A stretch of DNA of 64,000 nucleotides, taken from positions 372,001 to 436,000 of the forward strand of contig CAJJCY010000001.1 of NCBI GenBank assembly GCA_905182865.1, given 5' to 3'. Under the pieces are notes generated by a model that did no database searches, was not told the DNA's origin, and was given only the letters and a program-made list of their open reading frames with translations. Shown piece after piece: positions 6,754 to 16,540 of the stretch (positions within the stretch are counted from its first letter, which is position 1; each line of letters starts with the position of its first letter). The DNA is from an uncultured SAR324 cluster bacterium (GTDB lineage: Bacteria; SAR324; NAC60-12). The position numbers and the translations under genes are program-made.

Positions 6754-9708
6754 TTATTCATTTAGATATTCATCGTAAGCCAATTTTCTGGATATTGAGC
6801 GAAAGTTTTCTGCAGCAAGTTTTTTCCAAAGCTGGCCTTCACCATCTTTGAGATCCACCAGTTCTTTGAATATTTTTAATGCCTGCTCATTGTTTTCTTG
6901 ACGAGCATAAATATTTCCAATTTGATAACGGGCCCAAAACACACGCTCGTTTATTTCCTTGTTTTCGTTATCAGCATAGAGCAAAATTGCCTGTTGATAG
7001 CTCAGAAGCGCAATTGTATCGTTTTGAGCTTTGTTGTACATGTCTGCCGCCAGAAAATGGCTGTTGATAATATATTCTGGTGTATCCGGATGATCAATCG
7101 GATGATTGTAACTTGAAACTGCTTCTTGAAAAGCCTCACCAGCATCTACAAAATTTCCTGTTTCTTCGTGAAGTTCTCCCAAATCATAGTAGAGTTCCGG
7201 AACAATTTCTGCTGAAAGCGGATCCTTGTTTTGATCATATTTCTGCAGAGTTTGATTGTAAACAAGCAGAGCATTTGGATATGATTTTTTCCTACGGTAA
7301 ATTTTTGCCAGTAATTGCCGTGCTTCTGCATCATAAAGACTTGCAGGGTATTTTTTTAGAAATCCTGCTGTGATATTACGGGCTTCTGTCAGATCTTCTT
7401 TTTCCAGCAGTGTTAGGGCTTTTTCCAACTGTACCAGTTCGCCAATTGTTCCTCCCGAGCGTGTTTCAAGAAAACGCAATATATCCAATGTGTCCTCGTA
7501 AAAGCCCAATTTACGGTGAGCTACCGCAGTTTGAAAAAGGGTTGTGTCAAAGCGGAAATTGAATAAATATTTAGCTTTATAATCACTATAAGCGCTTACG
7601 AGAGCAAGTGTGTCATCCTGGCGAAAATACTGGTCAATCAATCCTTTTAGATTCTCGTCAATGTTTTCCTGTATTACATTTCTGCGCACATAAACGTTTT
7701 GAGGATATTTCTCCATGAAACTTTCCAAAGTTTTAATTGCACGTGCATAATATCCGTAAAGAGTAAGTGTCAACCCCTTTCTAAGCAGTGCTTCTTTTGC
7801 CTGTGGTGTCTCCGGATAGAGTCTGTGTATTTCATCATAAACCGTGATTGCCTCAAGATGTCCATCTGAATAAGGGCGTTTTGCTTGAATGTTTGCAATT
7901 CTCAATTTGCCCAATAGGGCAATCTCTCTGGTGTAACTGCTGATTGCGTTTTTGTAGGCTAGAATTGCATCATTTTCTTTGCCTTCATCCCGCAGAAAAT
8001 CGCCTAATCGGAGTGCAACCAACTTGGAAAAATCTGCTTTGGGATATTTTTCCAGGAGTAATCTGAAAATTTCACGTGCAGTAACGTAATCGGCATTTTC
8101 ATAATATGTCTCACCCATATGAAATAAAAGCGTTGGATCGTCTTTGGCATAGTCCTCTTCTGCATTCCGTGCTATTTCAAAAAACTCCTTGGCAGTTATG
8201 TAACGCCCAAGCTGGTAATAGGCCTGTGCCATTTTATAATGGGTGACAGCAAAAAATTTTGGTTCAGGTGAAGTGCGCAGGTATTCTTTAAATTCGTTGA
8301 TAGCCATTTCCCATTGCCGTTGCTCAATACGGCTCATTCCCTTCCAAAAACTGGCTTCCATTGCCTCAATTGAATTTTGAAAACGCTTCTGCAGAATTTT
8401 GTAATAAACTGCTGCCTCATGCTGAAATTTCATTTTTTGATAGGAGCGTCCTATACGGAAATTGGCATGTGGTAAAAGGTAAGCTGTTTCAAATTCTTCT
8501 CCATTTTCTTTTGCAATTTTTTCCGCATCCTGAGTAATACGGATTGCTATTTTGTAAGCCTCAATTGCCTGGTGATAATTATCACCAATCCTGCGCTCCA
8601 GCATGGTGTAGATTGTGTCTCCAATCCGGAAAAGAGCACGTGCAGACAAAGGGTGAAGTGGATCTTTAAATTCATCTCCTGTGTGTCCCTTGCCTAGCGC
8701 ATAGGCTTCTTTGTAATGGGACACAGCTTCATCGTACAAATTTTTTCTGAAAGCATTTTCACCACGCTGAAAAATAGGATTGATTTTAGATGCCCTGATT
8801 CTGCGCTCTTTTTCCAATTTTTCAAGTGCAGCAGCATCTTCCGGACTCAACTTTTCCCCTTCGGTAAGATCTGCTGTAATCTTGCCCTTTAACGGAGTAC
8901 CGTGAATGTCAAGTATCCATTGGACGGGACTGGAAACAAAATGTCGTTCCACACTCACGTCTGTTGCATTGAGTTTCAATTCAATAAAAGTTTGGTTTAC
9001 TTCTGAAGTAAGTTCATGAAGCTCCAAACGAACATCCTTGTAATTAAGATTTAACAGCTGTTTTTCCGGTAAAGTGTTAGGCAGGCGAATAGTAAGTTGA
9101 GTTTGAAGGCTGTTTTCAAGTAAAAAAATCCGGGGCGGCTGCCTGTCTTCAGGAACAGAACCAGTTGCAGATAATTTTTCAGGTTTTGTAAAACCGAAAG
9201 TTAAACGTGTAAAATCAGAATTGCCGGTATCAAATTTTATAGAAACCAGTTGATACGCAGCATCTTCTGGCGGATCAGGCAGGGGTTCAATTTGGATTGT
9301 GGGACGGAAATCAATTTGGATTCCAGTTTGTTCTGTGAGGGAACTGACAGAATAACTTAAATCTTTTTTCAGTAATTTGAACTGTGCCCAACTGTCCCCA
9401 TCAATTGCTGAAAAACGTATTCCTGCCAGCTGCGGATCATTGAAAAGTCTCTCATTCCGGCCGTCTGAAAAACCGATACGGGCATTGTTGAACTTAATAA
9501 CCAGTGTCCGGGAAGCAAGGTTTTCTGTGATTACATAAACTGGCGGATTGTCTGTCAGCAGACGTACGCTGATTTGCCTGCCGTGACGCACTAGCTCTAC
9601 ATTTTGAATTATGACTGGGTCGGAAGTCTTGGAAGTTTGCGCCGGAATGCCTGCAGCAGTCGAACAGTAGATGATCAGCAGAATTAGAAAATTCCGGAAC
9701 AACCTCAT
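6754..9708 (-). CDS. Exported TPR-repeat protein with AMIN-like N-terminal domain
   Basis: A 984-aa protein with a signal peptide (residues 1-23, LFRNFLILLIIYCSTAAGIPAQ). Residues about 30-140 resemble an AMIN-type beta domain (PVIIQNVELVRHGRQISVRLL...LVIKFNNARIGF...IQIDFRP), a periplasmic module that binds cell-wall or secretin structures. From about residue 310 to the end there are many TPR units (for example ARFQIG-, HYKMAQAYYQLGRYITAKEFF and AALRLGDFLRDEGKENDAILAY-type helices), giving roughly fifteen repeats. It is presumably a periplasmic scaffold, perhaps for envelope or motility machinery; the exact role is not recognisable. The frame is uninterrupted over almost 3 kb, in contrast to many essential genes nearby. 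Confidence 0.8.
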   Translation of the reverse strand: MRLFRNFLILLIIYCSTAAGIPAQTSKTSDPVIIQNVELVRHGRQISVRLLTDNPPVYVITENLASRTLVIKFNNARIGFSDGRNERLFNDPQLAGIRFSAIDGDSWAQFKLLKKDLSYSVSSLTEQTGIQIDFRPTIQIEPLPDPPEDAAYQLVSIKFDTGNSDFTRLTFGFTKPEKLSATGSVPEDRQPPRIFLLENSLQTQLTIRLPNTLPEKQLLNLNYKDVRLELHELTSEVNQTFIELKLNATDVSVERHFVSSPVQWILDIHGTPLKGKITADLTEGEKLSPEDAAALEKLEKERRIRASKINPIFQRGENAFRKNLYDEAVSHYKEAYALGKGHTGDEFKDPLHPLSARALFRIGDTIYTMLERRIGDNYHQAIEAYKIAIRITQDAEKIAKENGEEFETAYLLPHANFRIGRSYQKMKFQHEAAVYYKILQKRFQNSIEAMEASFWKGMSRIEQRQWEMAINEFKEYLRTSPEPKFFAVTHYKMAQAYYQLGRYITAKEFFEIARNAEEDYAKDDPTLLFHMGETYYENADYVTAREIFRLLLEKYPKADFSKLVALRLGDFLRDEGKENDAILAYKNAISSYTREIALLGKLRIANIQAKRPYSDGHLEAITVYDEIHRLYPETPQAKEALLRKGLTLTLYGYYARAIKTLESFMEKYPQNVYVRRNVIQENIDENLKGLIDQYFRQDDTLALVSAYSDYKAKYLFNFRFDTTLFQTAVAHRKLGFYEDTLDILRFLETRSGGTIGELVQLEKALTLLEKEDLTEARNITAGFLKKYPASLYDAEARQLLAKIYRRKKSYPNALLVYNQTLQKYDQNKDPLSAEIVPELYYDLGELHEETGNFVDAGEAFQEAVSSYNHPIDHPDTPEYIINSHFLAADMYNKAQNDTIALLSYQQAILLYADNENKEINERVFWARYQIGNIYARQENNEQALKIFKELVDLKDGEGQLWKKLAAENFRSISRKLAYDEYLNE

Positions 9709-9767
9709 ACAGGAAAGATCAGTATCAAGTGGTATGGTTCAAGGTTCAAGCAACAAGGATTAGTATT

Positions 9768-9784
9768 TTCTAAACAGTTTAGAA
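9768..9784. promoter_or_regulatory. 17-bp palindrome upstream of the TPR gene
   Basis: TTCTAAAC-A-GTTTAGAA is a perfect inverted repeat with one central base, 60 bp upstream of the TPR gene start and between it and the end of rpoD. Symmetry suggests an operator for a dimeric regulator. No promoter elements could be assigned with certainty. Confidence 0.3.
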
Positions 9785-9958
9785 GCTTAAACCTGATTAA
9801 GATGTAATCTTGAAAAGTCTAAATACTCGTGGAACTCATTCCTGAAAAATTATCATGGACCTGATTGGGAGCATGAAACAGTCATTTCAGTTTATGGAAA
9901 TTTCTGCTTTCAAGCATTTTAGAAATGATACCTGAATTCCAAGAGCCCCGTTTACTCA

Positions 9959-11738
9959 TTATTCGTAAAATGATTTGAGTAATTTTGAACGGGTTGGATG
10001 ACGCAATTTTCGTAGTGCTTTTGCTTCAATCTGACGAATTCTTTCCCTTGTCACATTAAATCGCCCAATTCTTCCAGGGTGTGATCTTTATCTCCACTGG
10101 CAAAAGCTTGCTCTATTTCTTCTAACTCTTCTTTGTTAATTGTGATTCCTTCAGAATTCTTTCACCCATGTTTGAAGAAACAGTAGCTTCACCTGGATCC
10201 CTTACGTGTTCATCTGCAATAAAATCTTTGAGTTGCGAATCTTCATCATCACCAATTGGTGTATCAAGTGAGATTGGTTCCTTGGCAATTTTTAGCACTT
10301 TACGGACTTTGTACAAAGGCATTCCAAGATCTTCAGATAACTCATCTGCAGTAGGTTCACGTCCAAGCTCCTGTACCTTGGCTCGCGATATCCTCGAGAG
10401 TTTATTGATTGTTTCAATCATGTGAACAGGAATACGAATTGTACGTGCTTGCTCAGCAAGAGCTTGTAGGATTGATTGACGAATCCACCAGGTTGCATAA
10501 GTTGAAAACTTGTATCCTCGACGATACTCAAACTTGTCTACAGCTTTCATTAAACCAATATTGCCTTCTTGAATAAGATCCAAAAATTGCAGGCCACGGT
10601 TTGTGTATTTTTTAGCAATGCTGATAACCAATCGTAAATTTGCCTCAACTAGCTGGCTTTTTGCAGACTTAACCTTTCTCTCTACTTGTTTAAGACTTTT
10701 TATTTCAAGGTTAAAATCATCCAAGGAGAGGGTTGTGAGTTCGATCATTGTGCTGATACTCTTCCGGTTCAGTTCTATTTTTTCAAAGTAACGGTTTGCT
10801 ATACTGAACCGATGTCCTGTTTGAGTAGAAATGTCTTTTGCGGTTTCCTCTTTATCTTTTTTACTGGTTGCAGAACTTAATTGTTTAAACAATTGATCTA
10901 TTTTTTCAACGGGCAAGTCTAAACTTTTTATATTGGAGTTCATCTTACGGAAAGTCAGGTTGATCTTTTCCTTGTGATTTAGAATCTCATCGCACATTAA
11001 TTCAATTTGGCGTGAGTTAAAATTAATGTTACAAATTGCATCTTTGAATAATGATTCGCTTTCTTCCAGGCGTTTCTTTTCAGCAGGTTGGAGCTTTCGT
11101 TTGGCCTGATGTTTTTCGAATTTATTCACAGAACGATGGTGCTTCCAGAGTACATCGAATTGAGCAATTAGATTAGCGGTAGACTTGTCTTCGTCTTCAA
11201 TAACATTGTCATCTTCGTCCAATCCTGAAATAACATACCTTGTCTTTATTTTCTTGTTTTTGAGTTGCTTGGTAAGGTTCTGCAGATAAAGCAAAACCAA
11301 TTTTGAATCAGAGAATATATCTATTAAGTCTGCGTTTCCATTTTCTATTCTTTTGGCAACTTCAACTTCTCCGTCACGTGATAACAATTGGATACTTCCC
11401 ATCTCACGTAAATACATGCGAACAGGATCGTCTGTAGAATTATCTATTCCAGGGTCAAGGTTGAGTTCACTAGTATCATTATCCAGTTCAGTAGCAGAAT
11501 CTGTTTGATCACTTACAATATCCATTTTTTTCTCCGAATCAATTACTTCAATGTCCATTTCAGCAAATATATTAAATATTTTTTCAAGTTGTTCTGGAGA
11601 TGGAGTTTCATCACCAAGATTCTCATTGATGTCGTCAATTGTAACAAACCCTTTTTCACGTCCATCCGAAACCAGCTCTTTGATAAGTTTTTTCTCTAAT
11701 GATGAAAATTCGTTATCACTTTTATTTGCTGTGCTCAT
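9959..11738 (-). CDS. rpoD: RNA polymerase primary sigma factor, interrupted by frameshifts
   Basis: Primary sigma-70, which directs RNA polymerase to housekeeping promoters. From the ATG at 11738: region 1.1 (residues 1-90), region 1.2 ([11 protein letters not shown]), then regions 2-3 ([59 protein letters not shown]). The frame stops at 10122 after 538 codons. Region 4 resumes in other frames: HTLEELG, then [34 protein letters not shown] ending with TAA at 9961-9959. A base appears to be missing near 10064-10066 (run of C) and a second shift lies at about 10125-10150. Between them the usual LTPREE..RMRFGI block of region 4.1 is replaced by an unrelated acidic stretch. It lies 16 bp after dnaG, the conserved dnaG-rpoD order. 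Confidence 0.95.
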
Positions 11739-11754
11739 GTGCTGTATACAGAGA

Positions 11755-13525
11755 TTATTGAGACAATATATTGTCGATAATTTGCTTTATTTCTTTCAAA
11801 TTCTTTTCTTCGAGTCTTCTTTTTAGAGCAGCCTTTGCCCGTTCCTCGTTACTTTTACTGTGAAGTAGCCACTCTTGATATTCAATCTCCAAGTTTCGTT
11901 CTTTCATGCGCAAGAGTGAAAGCCCAAAGTCGTGACTTGGAATTTCCTCAGAAAGCAGCAACATCAATGATTGAAATAGGTCAGGATCAGATTTCTCCAG
12001 AGTAAAAGGATCGAAAGCTTGTAATACTGCATCAGGTAGCTGCAATAATTTTTCGTAAAGCCAACGTAAATTTGGTGTCTGGAATTCTTCCGGTTTTAGA
12101 TGCTCACGGACACGGGGCCATAATTTGCCTTTGCGCAACAATGACTGCAACAACCACTGTTCATCTTGGGAACCAAGATTATTCTCAGATAAACGAATAA
12201 TACTATCATTATTTTTATTTTTAAACAAGTTTTTATTTCTTTTTATTTTTAATTCTTTCGACAATAATTCCGGAGGAATATTCATTCTTTCACCAATTGT
12301 CATCAGAGTGAGTTGTCGACGTTTAGGATCCTGGATTTCGTACAATGGCGGTAACAGTTCATCCAGAGCCTGCATTCTGCCCTGGATACTGTCTGGATAT
12401 TTTTTTATGGTCTGTTGAACCAGGTAATCCAGAGCCGGAACTTTCTGATTCAGGAATTCATCAAAATTTTCTTTTATCTTTGTAAAATAAAAATGTGTCA
12501 GGATCTTCTCCTTCAGGGAGAGTAAGGATGTATGACTCAAGAGCGACAGGAAGCAAAAGATGGGCATGCCTGAGTGCAGCATTATTTCCTGCAGAATCAC
12601 CGTCAAAAAGTAAAATTACTGTATCTGCGTAACGCAGGGCTATCTTTAAATGTTCCTGAGTTAGGGCTGTACCACATGGGGCTACTGCTTCAGTAAAACC
12701 GTTTTCGTGAAGGCGGATGACATCAAGGTAGCCTTCAACAAAAATCAGTCGACGTTTTTTACGAATAGAGGTAAGTCCTTCATGTAAGCCGTAAAGTACC
12801 TGGCTTTTACGGTAATATGAAGTTTCAGGACTGTTGAGGTATTTAGGCTTATCTTCCGGTTTCATCGCACGTGCCCCAAATCCGATGCAGCGTCCGCGGA
12901 CATCCTTAACAGGAAACATCAAGCGTCCCCGGAAAGTATCATAGTGTCTTGCTGATTTTTCACTGACCTTGATCAAACCCGTTTTGGACATTTCTGACAG
13001 AGAAATATTTTTTTTCTGTAGATAGTTCAAAGTGCCCTGCCATTCGTCCGGAGAAATGCCGATTTGAAATTGTTTCCACATGCTTTCCGGAACCCCCCGC
13101 TGCTGTAGATATTTGACAGCATTTTCTCCTTCCGGGACAGAAAGTTTTTCACTGTAAAAAGCCGCTGCCTCCTTGAGACAATGTAATCCGCGGTCTTCTT
13201 CTGGATTGGAACTCCGTGGTCCTCCGGACTGAATTTCCAGAGGGATACCGGCTCGTTTAGCCAGCTCTTCTACTGCTTCAGAAAAAGAAAGACGATCATA
13301 TTGCATTAGAAACTTTATACCATCTCCACTGACGCTGCAGCCGAAACAATGAAAAAAACCACGTTCCGGATTTACATTGAATGAGGGCGTTTTTTCTGAA
13401 TGGAAAGGACAAAGTCCCTTGTAGCTGGAACCTGCTCTTTTAAGCGTGACGCCATGATCAGAAATCAAGTCAACAATGTCCGTTGCATCTGCAACTTGGC
13501 GGATAAAGTTTTTACTAAATTGCAT
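11755..13525 (-). CDS. dnaG: DNA primase, interrupted by one frameshift
   Basis: DnaG synthesises RNA primers at the replication fork. The ATG at 13525 opens [21 protein letters not shown]. The zinc-binding domain is present ([15 protein letters not shown]...FHCFGC), as is the polymerase/TOPRIM core ([36 protein letters not shown]). The frame then ends at 12461, and the C-terminal helicase-binding part continues in another frame ([20 protein letters not shown]) to 11755. Removing one base in the T run at 12472-12475 restores about 590 aa, close to the family norm. This is therefore most likely a homopolymer error. The gene is followed by rpoD. Confidence 0.95.
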
Positions 13526-13629
13526 TTCTTAGTATTCCGAGAATTTTGAGCTAAATAAATTTTATAAATATTCGGACCTTAACCTTGTAGTCGCTAACTA
13601 ATGCTTATTGCTTTTGAGTTAACAGTCCA

Positions 13630-14322
13630 TCAAAAATGTTTTGCAAGTCCGTCTGCAGAAAAACTAATGTTAGTGCTGAAAAAAGGTTTCAATGTGTCCT
13701 GTTGTTCTCCTTTTCTTGAATTAACTGCCTTGTAATATTCAGGATGTTCTCCGAAAATTACTGTAATTCCAGAAAAACTTTCCTGCCATTCCTGAATAAA
13801 AGGCAAACTTATTTCGTCTAATTGTGAAAGTAAGCGGTTTATCAAAACTACTTTTGTGTTTGCCGCAACCAGCATCAAAGCCCAAAATCTTGCTGTATAC
13901 TCAGGCATAAGTTCATTAACGGGGAGATTAATAATTCGTCCGGTCAATCCTAAACGGTCCTTCAAAATATCCATATTTTTTCTTTGTCCTCCAAACCATG
14001 GACGAGTCGAAAAAAGTTTAGATTCCATATTTTCCAGTAGTGACGCTTTCTTGTCTGTACCTTCCCATAAGCTGTCGTCAGTGTGAAGGTGAGTATTGGC
14101 TGAAATCTGTAAAGAACCAATTTTGGGCTTGAGCTTTTTCTGAAACATACGCCACAATACTTGTTTCTGTTCCTCATTTTGAAAATGGAAACAAGCTTTA
14201 TCTCCAGCATGTAATTCCAAATTCAACTTCCGTATATCCCACTTTTCTACAGTAGATATTCCGGTTCCGGAAGGTGCAGCATAGCCTAAATTATGACAAC
14301 TAATGAGCACTCTTGGATTCAT
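13630..14322 (-). CDS. Degenerate ABC ATPase-like protein (polysaccharide-export type)
   Basis: A 230-aa protein whose layout matches the nucleotide-binding subunit of polysaccharide or teichoic-acid exporters (Wzt/KpsT/TagH type) but without the catalytic motifs. LELHAGDKACFHFQNEEQKQVLWRMF lies where the Walker A loop would be, yet has no GxxGxGKS. LPVNELMPEYTARFWALMLVAANTKVVLINRLLSQLDE lines up with the signature and Walker B stretch of the family, with the signature serine-glycine pair lost. VIFGEHPEYYKAV replaces the H-loop segment. It probably cannot hydrolyse ATP. It is divergent from tsaE, with 9 bp between start codons, and no permease gene is adjacent. The assignment is inference from motif spacing. 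Confidence 0.5.
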   Translation of the reverse strand: MNPRVLISCHNLGYAAPSGTGISTVEKWDIRKLNLELHAGDKACFHFQNEEQKQVLWRMFQKKLKPKIGSLQISANTHLHTDDSLWEGTDKKASLLENMESKLFSTRPWFGGQRKNMDILKDRLGLTGRIINLPVNELMPEYTARFWALMLVAANTKVVLINRLLSQLDEISLPFIQEWQESFSGITVIFGEHPEYYKAVNSRKGEQQDTLKPFFSTNISFSADGLAKHF

Positions 14323-14331
14323 GACAGTTTG

Positions 14332-14844
14332 ATGAGTAAACTAATACTTGAGCTAAATTCACTGGAAATAACAGATGTTGTTGCAAGAAAAACTGCAGCA
14401 CATTTGTTTCCAGGTGCTGTTCTCTTGTTTTGGGGAAACATGGGTGCCGGAAAAACTACTTTTGCAAAAAGTCTTTGTGCTGGTCTGGGCATCCCTCATG
14501 AAACAGTTATTTCTCCAACCTATACTATGGTCAACATTTACTCAGGCAAATGGACAATTCTTCATGTTGACCTCTTCCGCTTGACTGCACCAGAGCAACT
14601 CGATGATTTTGATAGAGAAGATCTGTTTGCCGATGATGGAATTACTTTGGTTGAGTGGCCGGAATTTATTACAGATCATTTGACGGATGAACCCGTACTA
14701 AACTTGTATTTCAAAACCGTTTCAGAATATCAAAGACAATTAATCATTAAAAGTGAATTTGATGATTTTGACACACTTTTAAAAATTTTTTTAATTTATA
14801 ATTTAATCTTTACAAAAAACAACAGCTCCTTTGATTCAGGATAG
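14332..14844 (+). CDS. tsaE: tRNA threonylcarbamoyladenosine biosynthesis ATPase TsaE
   Basis: TsaE is the P-loop ATPase partner of TsaB/TsaD in making the t6A37 modification of ANN-decoding tRNAs. The 170-aa product has Walker A (WGNMGAGKTTFAKSL), the conserved SPTYTMVNIY, HVDLFRL and LVEWPE motifs, and a longer than usual hydrophobic/polar tail after residue about 150. I chose the ATG at 14332 because MSKLILELNS fits the family and because upstream in-frame codons overlap the divergent gene. tsaB follows 3 bp later, consistent with an operon for the same pathway. Confidence 0.93.
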   Translation: MSKLILELNSLEITDVVARKTAAHLFPGAVLLFWGNMGAGKTTFAKSLCAGLGIPHETVISPTYTMVNIYSGKWTILHVDLFRLTAPEQLDDFDREDLFADDGITLVEWPEFITDHLTDEPVLNLYFKTVSEYQRQLIIKSEFDDFDTLLKIFLIYNLIFTKNNSSFDSG

Positions 14845-14847
14845 TAC

Positions 14848-15516
14848 ATGATTAGACTCTCAGTGGATACTTCATTTGAACATTTGGGTTTGTGTTTGAC
14901 CCGAAATGGAGTGCCTTTGGCAAATTACTATTCTCTGTGTCATCGGAGGAATGGAACAATTATGTTTGAAGTTATTGATGATTTGCTGAAAAGCGCAGAG
15001 TTAAGCTTAGCGGAAGTTGATGCCTATGTTGTAAACTGCGGTCCCGGCTCTTACACAGGAGTTAGAATTGGAATGAGTGTGGCCAAAACTTTCGCCCAGG
15101 TTCACGATAAACCGTTAATTCCGGTCAATTCACTTGAATTACTTGCAGGACAAATCAGGCACCTGAAAAATGATTTTCCTGTATTGCTTAACTGTACCCG
15201 TAGAGAAATCTTTCACTCAGTTTTTCGCATAGTAGATGATCATCCGGTAGCACAGACTGCAATTCAACTCACCAGTCTAGAAAAATTCATTGAAATCTCA
15301 GGTGATTTTCCGGTTGTCCATTTTCGCGTCAACCCTGAGCGGCGAAAACATGAGCCACTGTTTGAAAAACTGGTTCTGCTGCCCTTGGATTATCCAGTTC
15401 CGGATGCTCAGCTTTTAGATCGCCTGGGTGCATATAAATTAGCTTCATCTGCATATGATCCTAATATTCCAGTGCAACCGCTATATATAAAACGTGATGT
15501 AGAAAAACCTTTATAA
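14848..15516 (+). CDS. tsaB: tRNA threonylcarbamoyladenosine biosynthesis protein TsaB
   Basis: A 222-aa TsaB, the non-catalytic ASKHA-fold partner that dimerises with TsaD in the t6A complex. The N-terminal domain is clear: IRLSVDTS, NGTIMFEVIDDLL and the strongly conserved GPGSYTGVRIGMSVAKTFA. The C-terminal half (residues about 100-222) is diverged, as usual for this family. It is coupled to tsaE with 3 bp between stop and start. The C terminus ends PVQPLYIKRDVEKPL, matching the common P-x-YLR end of TsaB proteins. Confidence 0.93.
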   Translation: MIRLSVDTSFEHLGLCLTRNGVPLANYYSLCHRRNGTIMFEVIDDLLKSAELSLAEVDAYVVNCGPGSYTGVRIGMSVAKTFAQVHDKPLIPVNSLELLAGQIRHLKNDFPVLLNCTRREIFHSVFRIVDDHPVAQTAIQLTSLEKFIEISGDFPVVHFRVNPERRKHEPLFEKLVLLPLDYPVPDAQLLDRLGAYKLASSAYDPNIPVQPLYIKRDVEKPL

Positions 15517-15573
15517 ATGTTTTGGATCTAAGGAATTGGACTGAGAAAAAATCGTAGAAAGACTGACTATAAA

Positions 15574-16425
15574 ATGCTATACCACACCTTTTCAACTCAA
15601 GAAGAAATAGATCAGGAATACAATCCCCGCTTTATTGTAGAGAATACAGATGAGTTGATTAAAAGCTATTTTACCGAAAGCCAAAGAGTCCTCAGAGAAT
15701 ATTCAAACCGTTCCGCAGTGGCTTATGGTCCAACACTGTCGGAAACCCTTGACATTTTTCCTGCTGAAAAACTCTGTAGTCCTATTCATATTTTTTTTCA
15801 TGGAGGTTACTGGCATTCTTTGACGAGCAGGGATTTTGCGTTTGTTGCAGAAGGGTTGGTACGAAACGGAATTACGGCGGTGCTGGTTAACTATGCTCTT
15901 TGTCCTTCAGTTAGCATCGATGAGATTGTACGTCAATCGCGTGCTGCGGCAGCCTGGACTTATCGCAATGCAGAGGACTTTGGCGGTAATCCGGAACAGA
16001 TCACGGTTTCCGGACATTCTGCAGGTGGTCATTTGACAGGAATGTTACTGAGCACAGATTGGGAAAAAAACTATGGTTTACCTCCAAATTTAATCAAGGG
16101 ATTTTTGCCTGTCAGCGGACTTTTTGACCTTAAACCATTTCCGTTTTCCTGGCTCCAGCCAAAATTGCTACTGACTTCAGAACAAGTTCTCCGCAACAGT
16201 CCTGTATTCCTTAAACCTGTGTACTCTCCACATGTAATGGTTGCAGTGGGCGCAGATGAATCGCATGAATTTCAGAGGCAATCGAAAAATTATACTATTT
16301 TTCTGCAAAAACACGGAGTTCCTGCAGAATATCTATCTATGCCAGGAAAAAACCATTTCAATATCATTCATGATTTTCTTGGTGACGGGGGACTGTTGTG
16401 TAAAAAAATTATTGAATGGAAATAA
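15574..16425 (+). CDS. Alpha/beta hydrolase, arylformamidase-like
   Basis: A 283-aa alpha/beta hydrolase. HIFFHGGYW carries the HGGYW oxyanion-hole motif typical of kynurenine formamidase (AFMID/BNA7-type). The nucleophile elbow is SGHSAGGH, and the C-terminal KNHFNIIHDF supplies the catalytic His. These enzymes hydrolyse N-formylkynurenine in tryptophan degradation, or other small esters and amides. No other kynurenine-pathway genes are nearby (the next gene is an aminotransferase), so the natural substrate is not certain. The frame is intact; the gene follows tsaB by 57 bp. Confidence 0.82.
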   Translation: MLYHTFSTQEEIDQEYNPRFIVENTDELIKSYFTESQRVLREYSNRSAVAYGPTLSETLDIFPAEKLCSPIHIFFHGGYWHSLTSRDFAFVAEGLVRNGITAVLVNYALCPSVSIDEIVRQSRAAAAWTYRNAEDFGGNPEQITVSGHSAGGHLTGMLLSTDWEKNYGLPPNLIKGFLPVSGLFDLKPFPFSWLQPKLLLTSEQVLRNSPVFLKPVYSPHVMVAVGADESHEFQRQSKNYTIFLQKHGVPAEYLSMPGKNHFNIIHDFLGDGGLLCKKIIEWK

Positions 16426-16540
16426 AAATTTTCAGAAATTAAAGAAAAGTAAAACAGAAAATGATGAGACATTCAGGATTGACACTTTATGGATCGGAAC
16501 TGATAATAAAAACGCAAACTTAAACCAAAACAAAAAAGCT

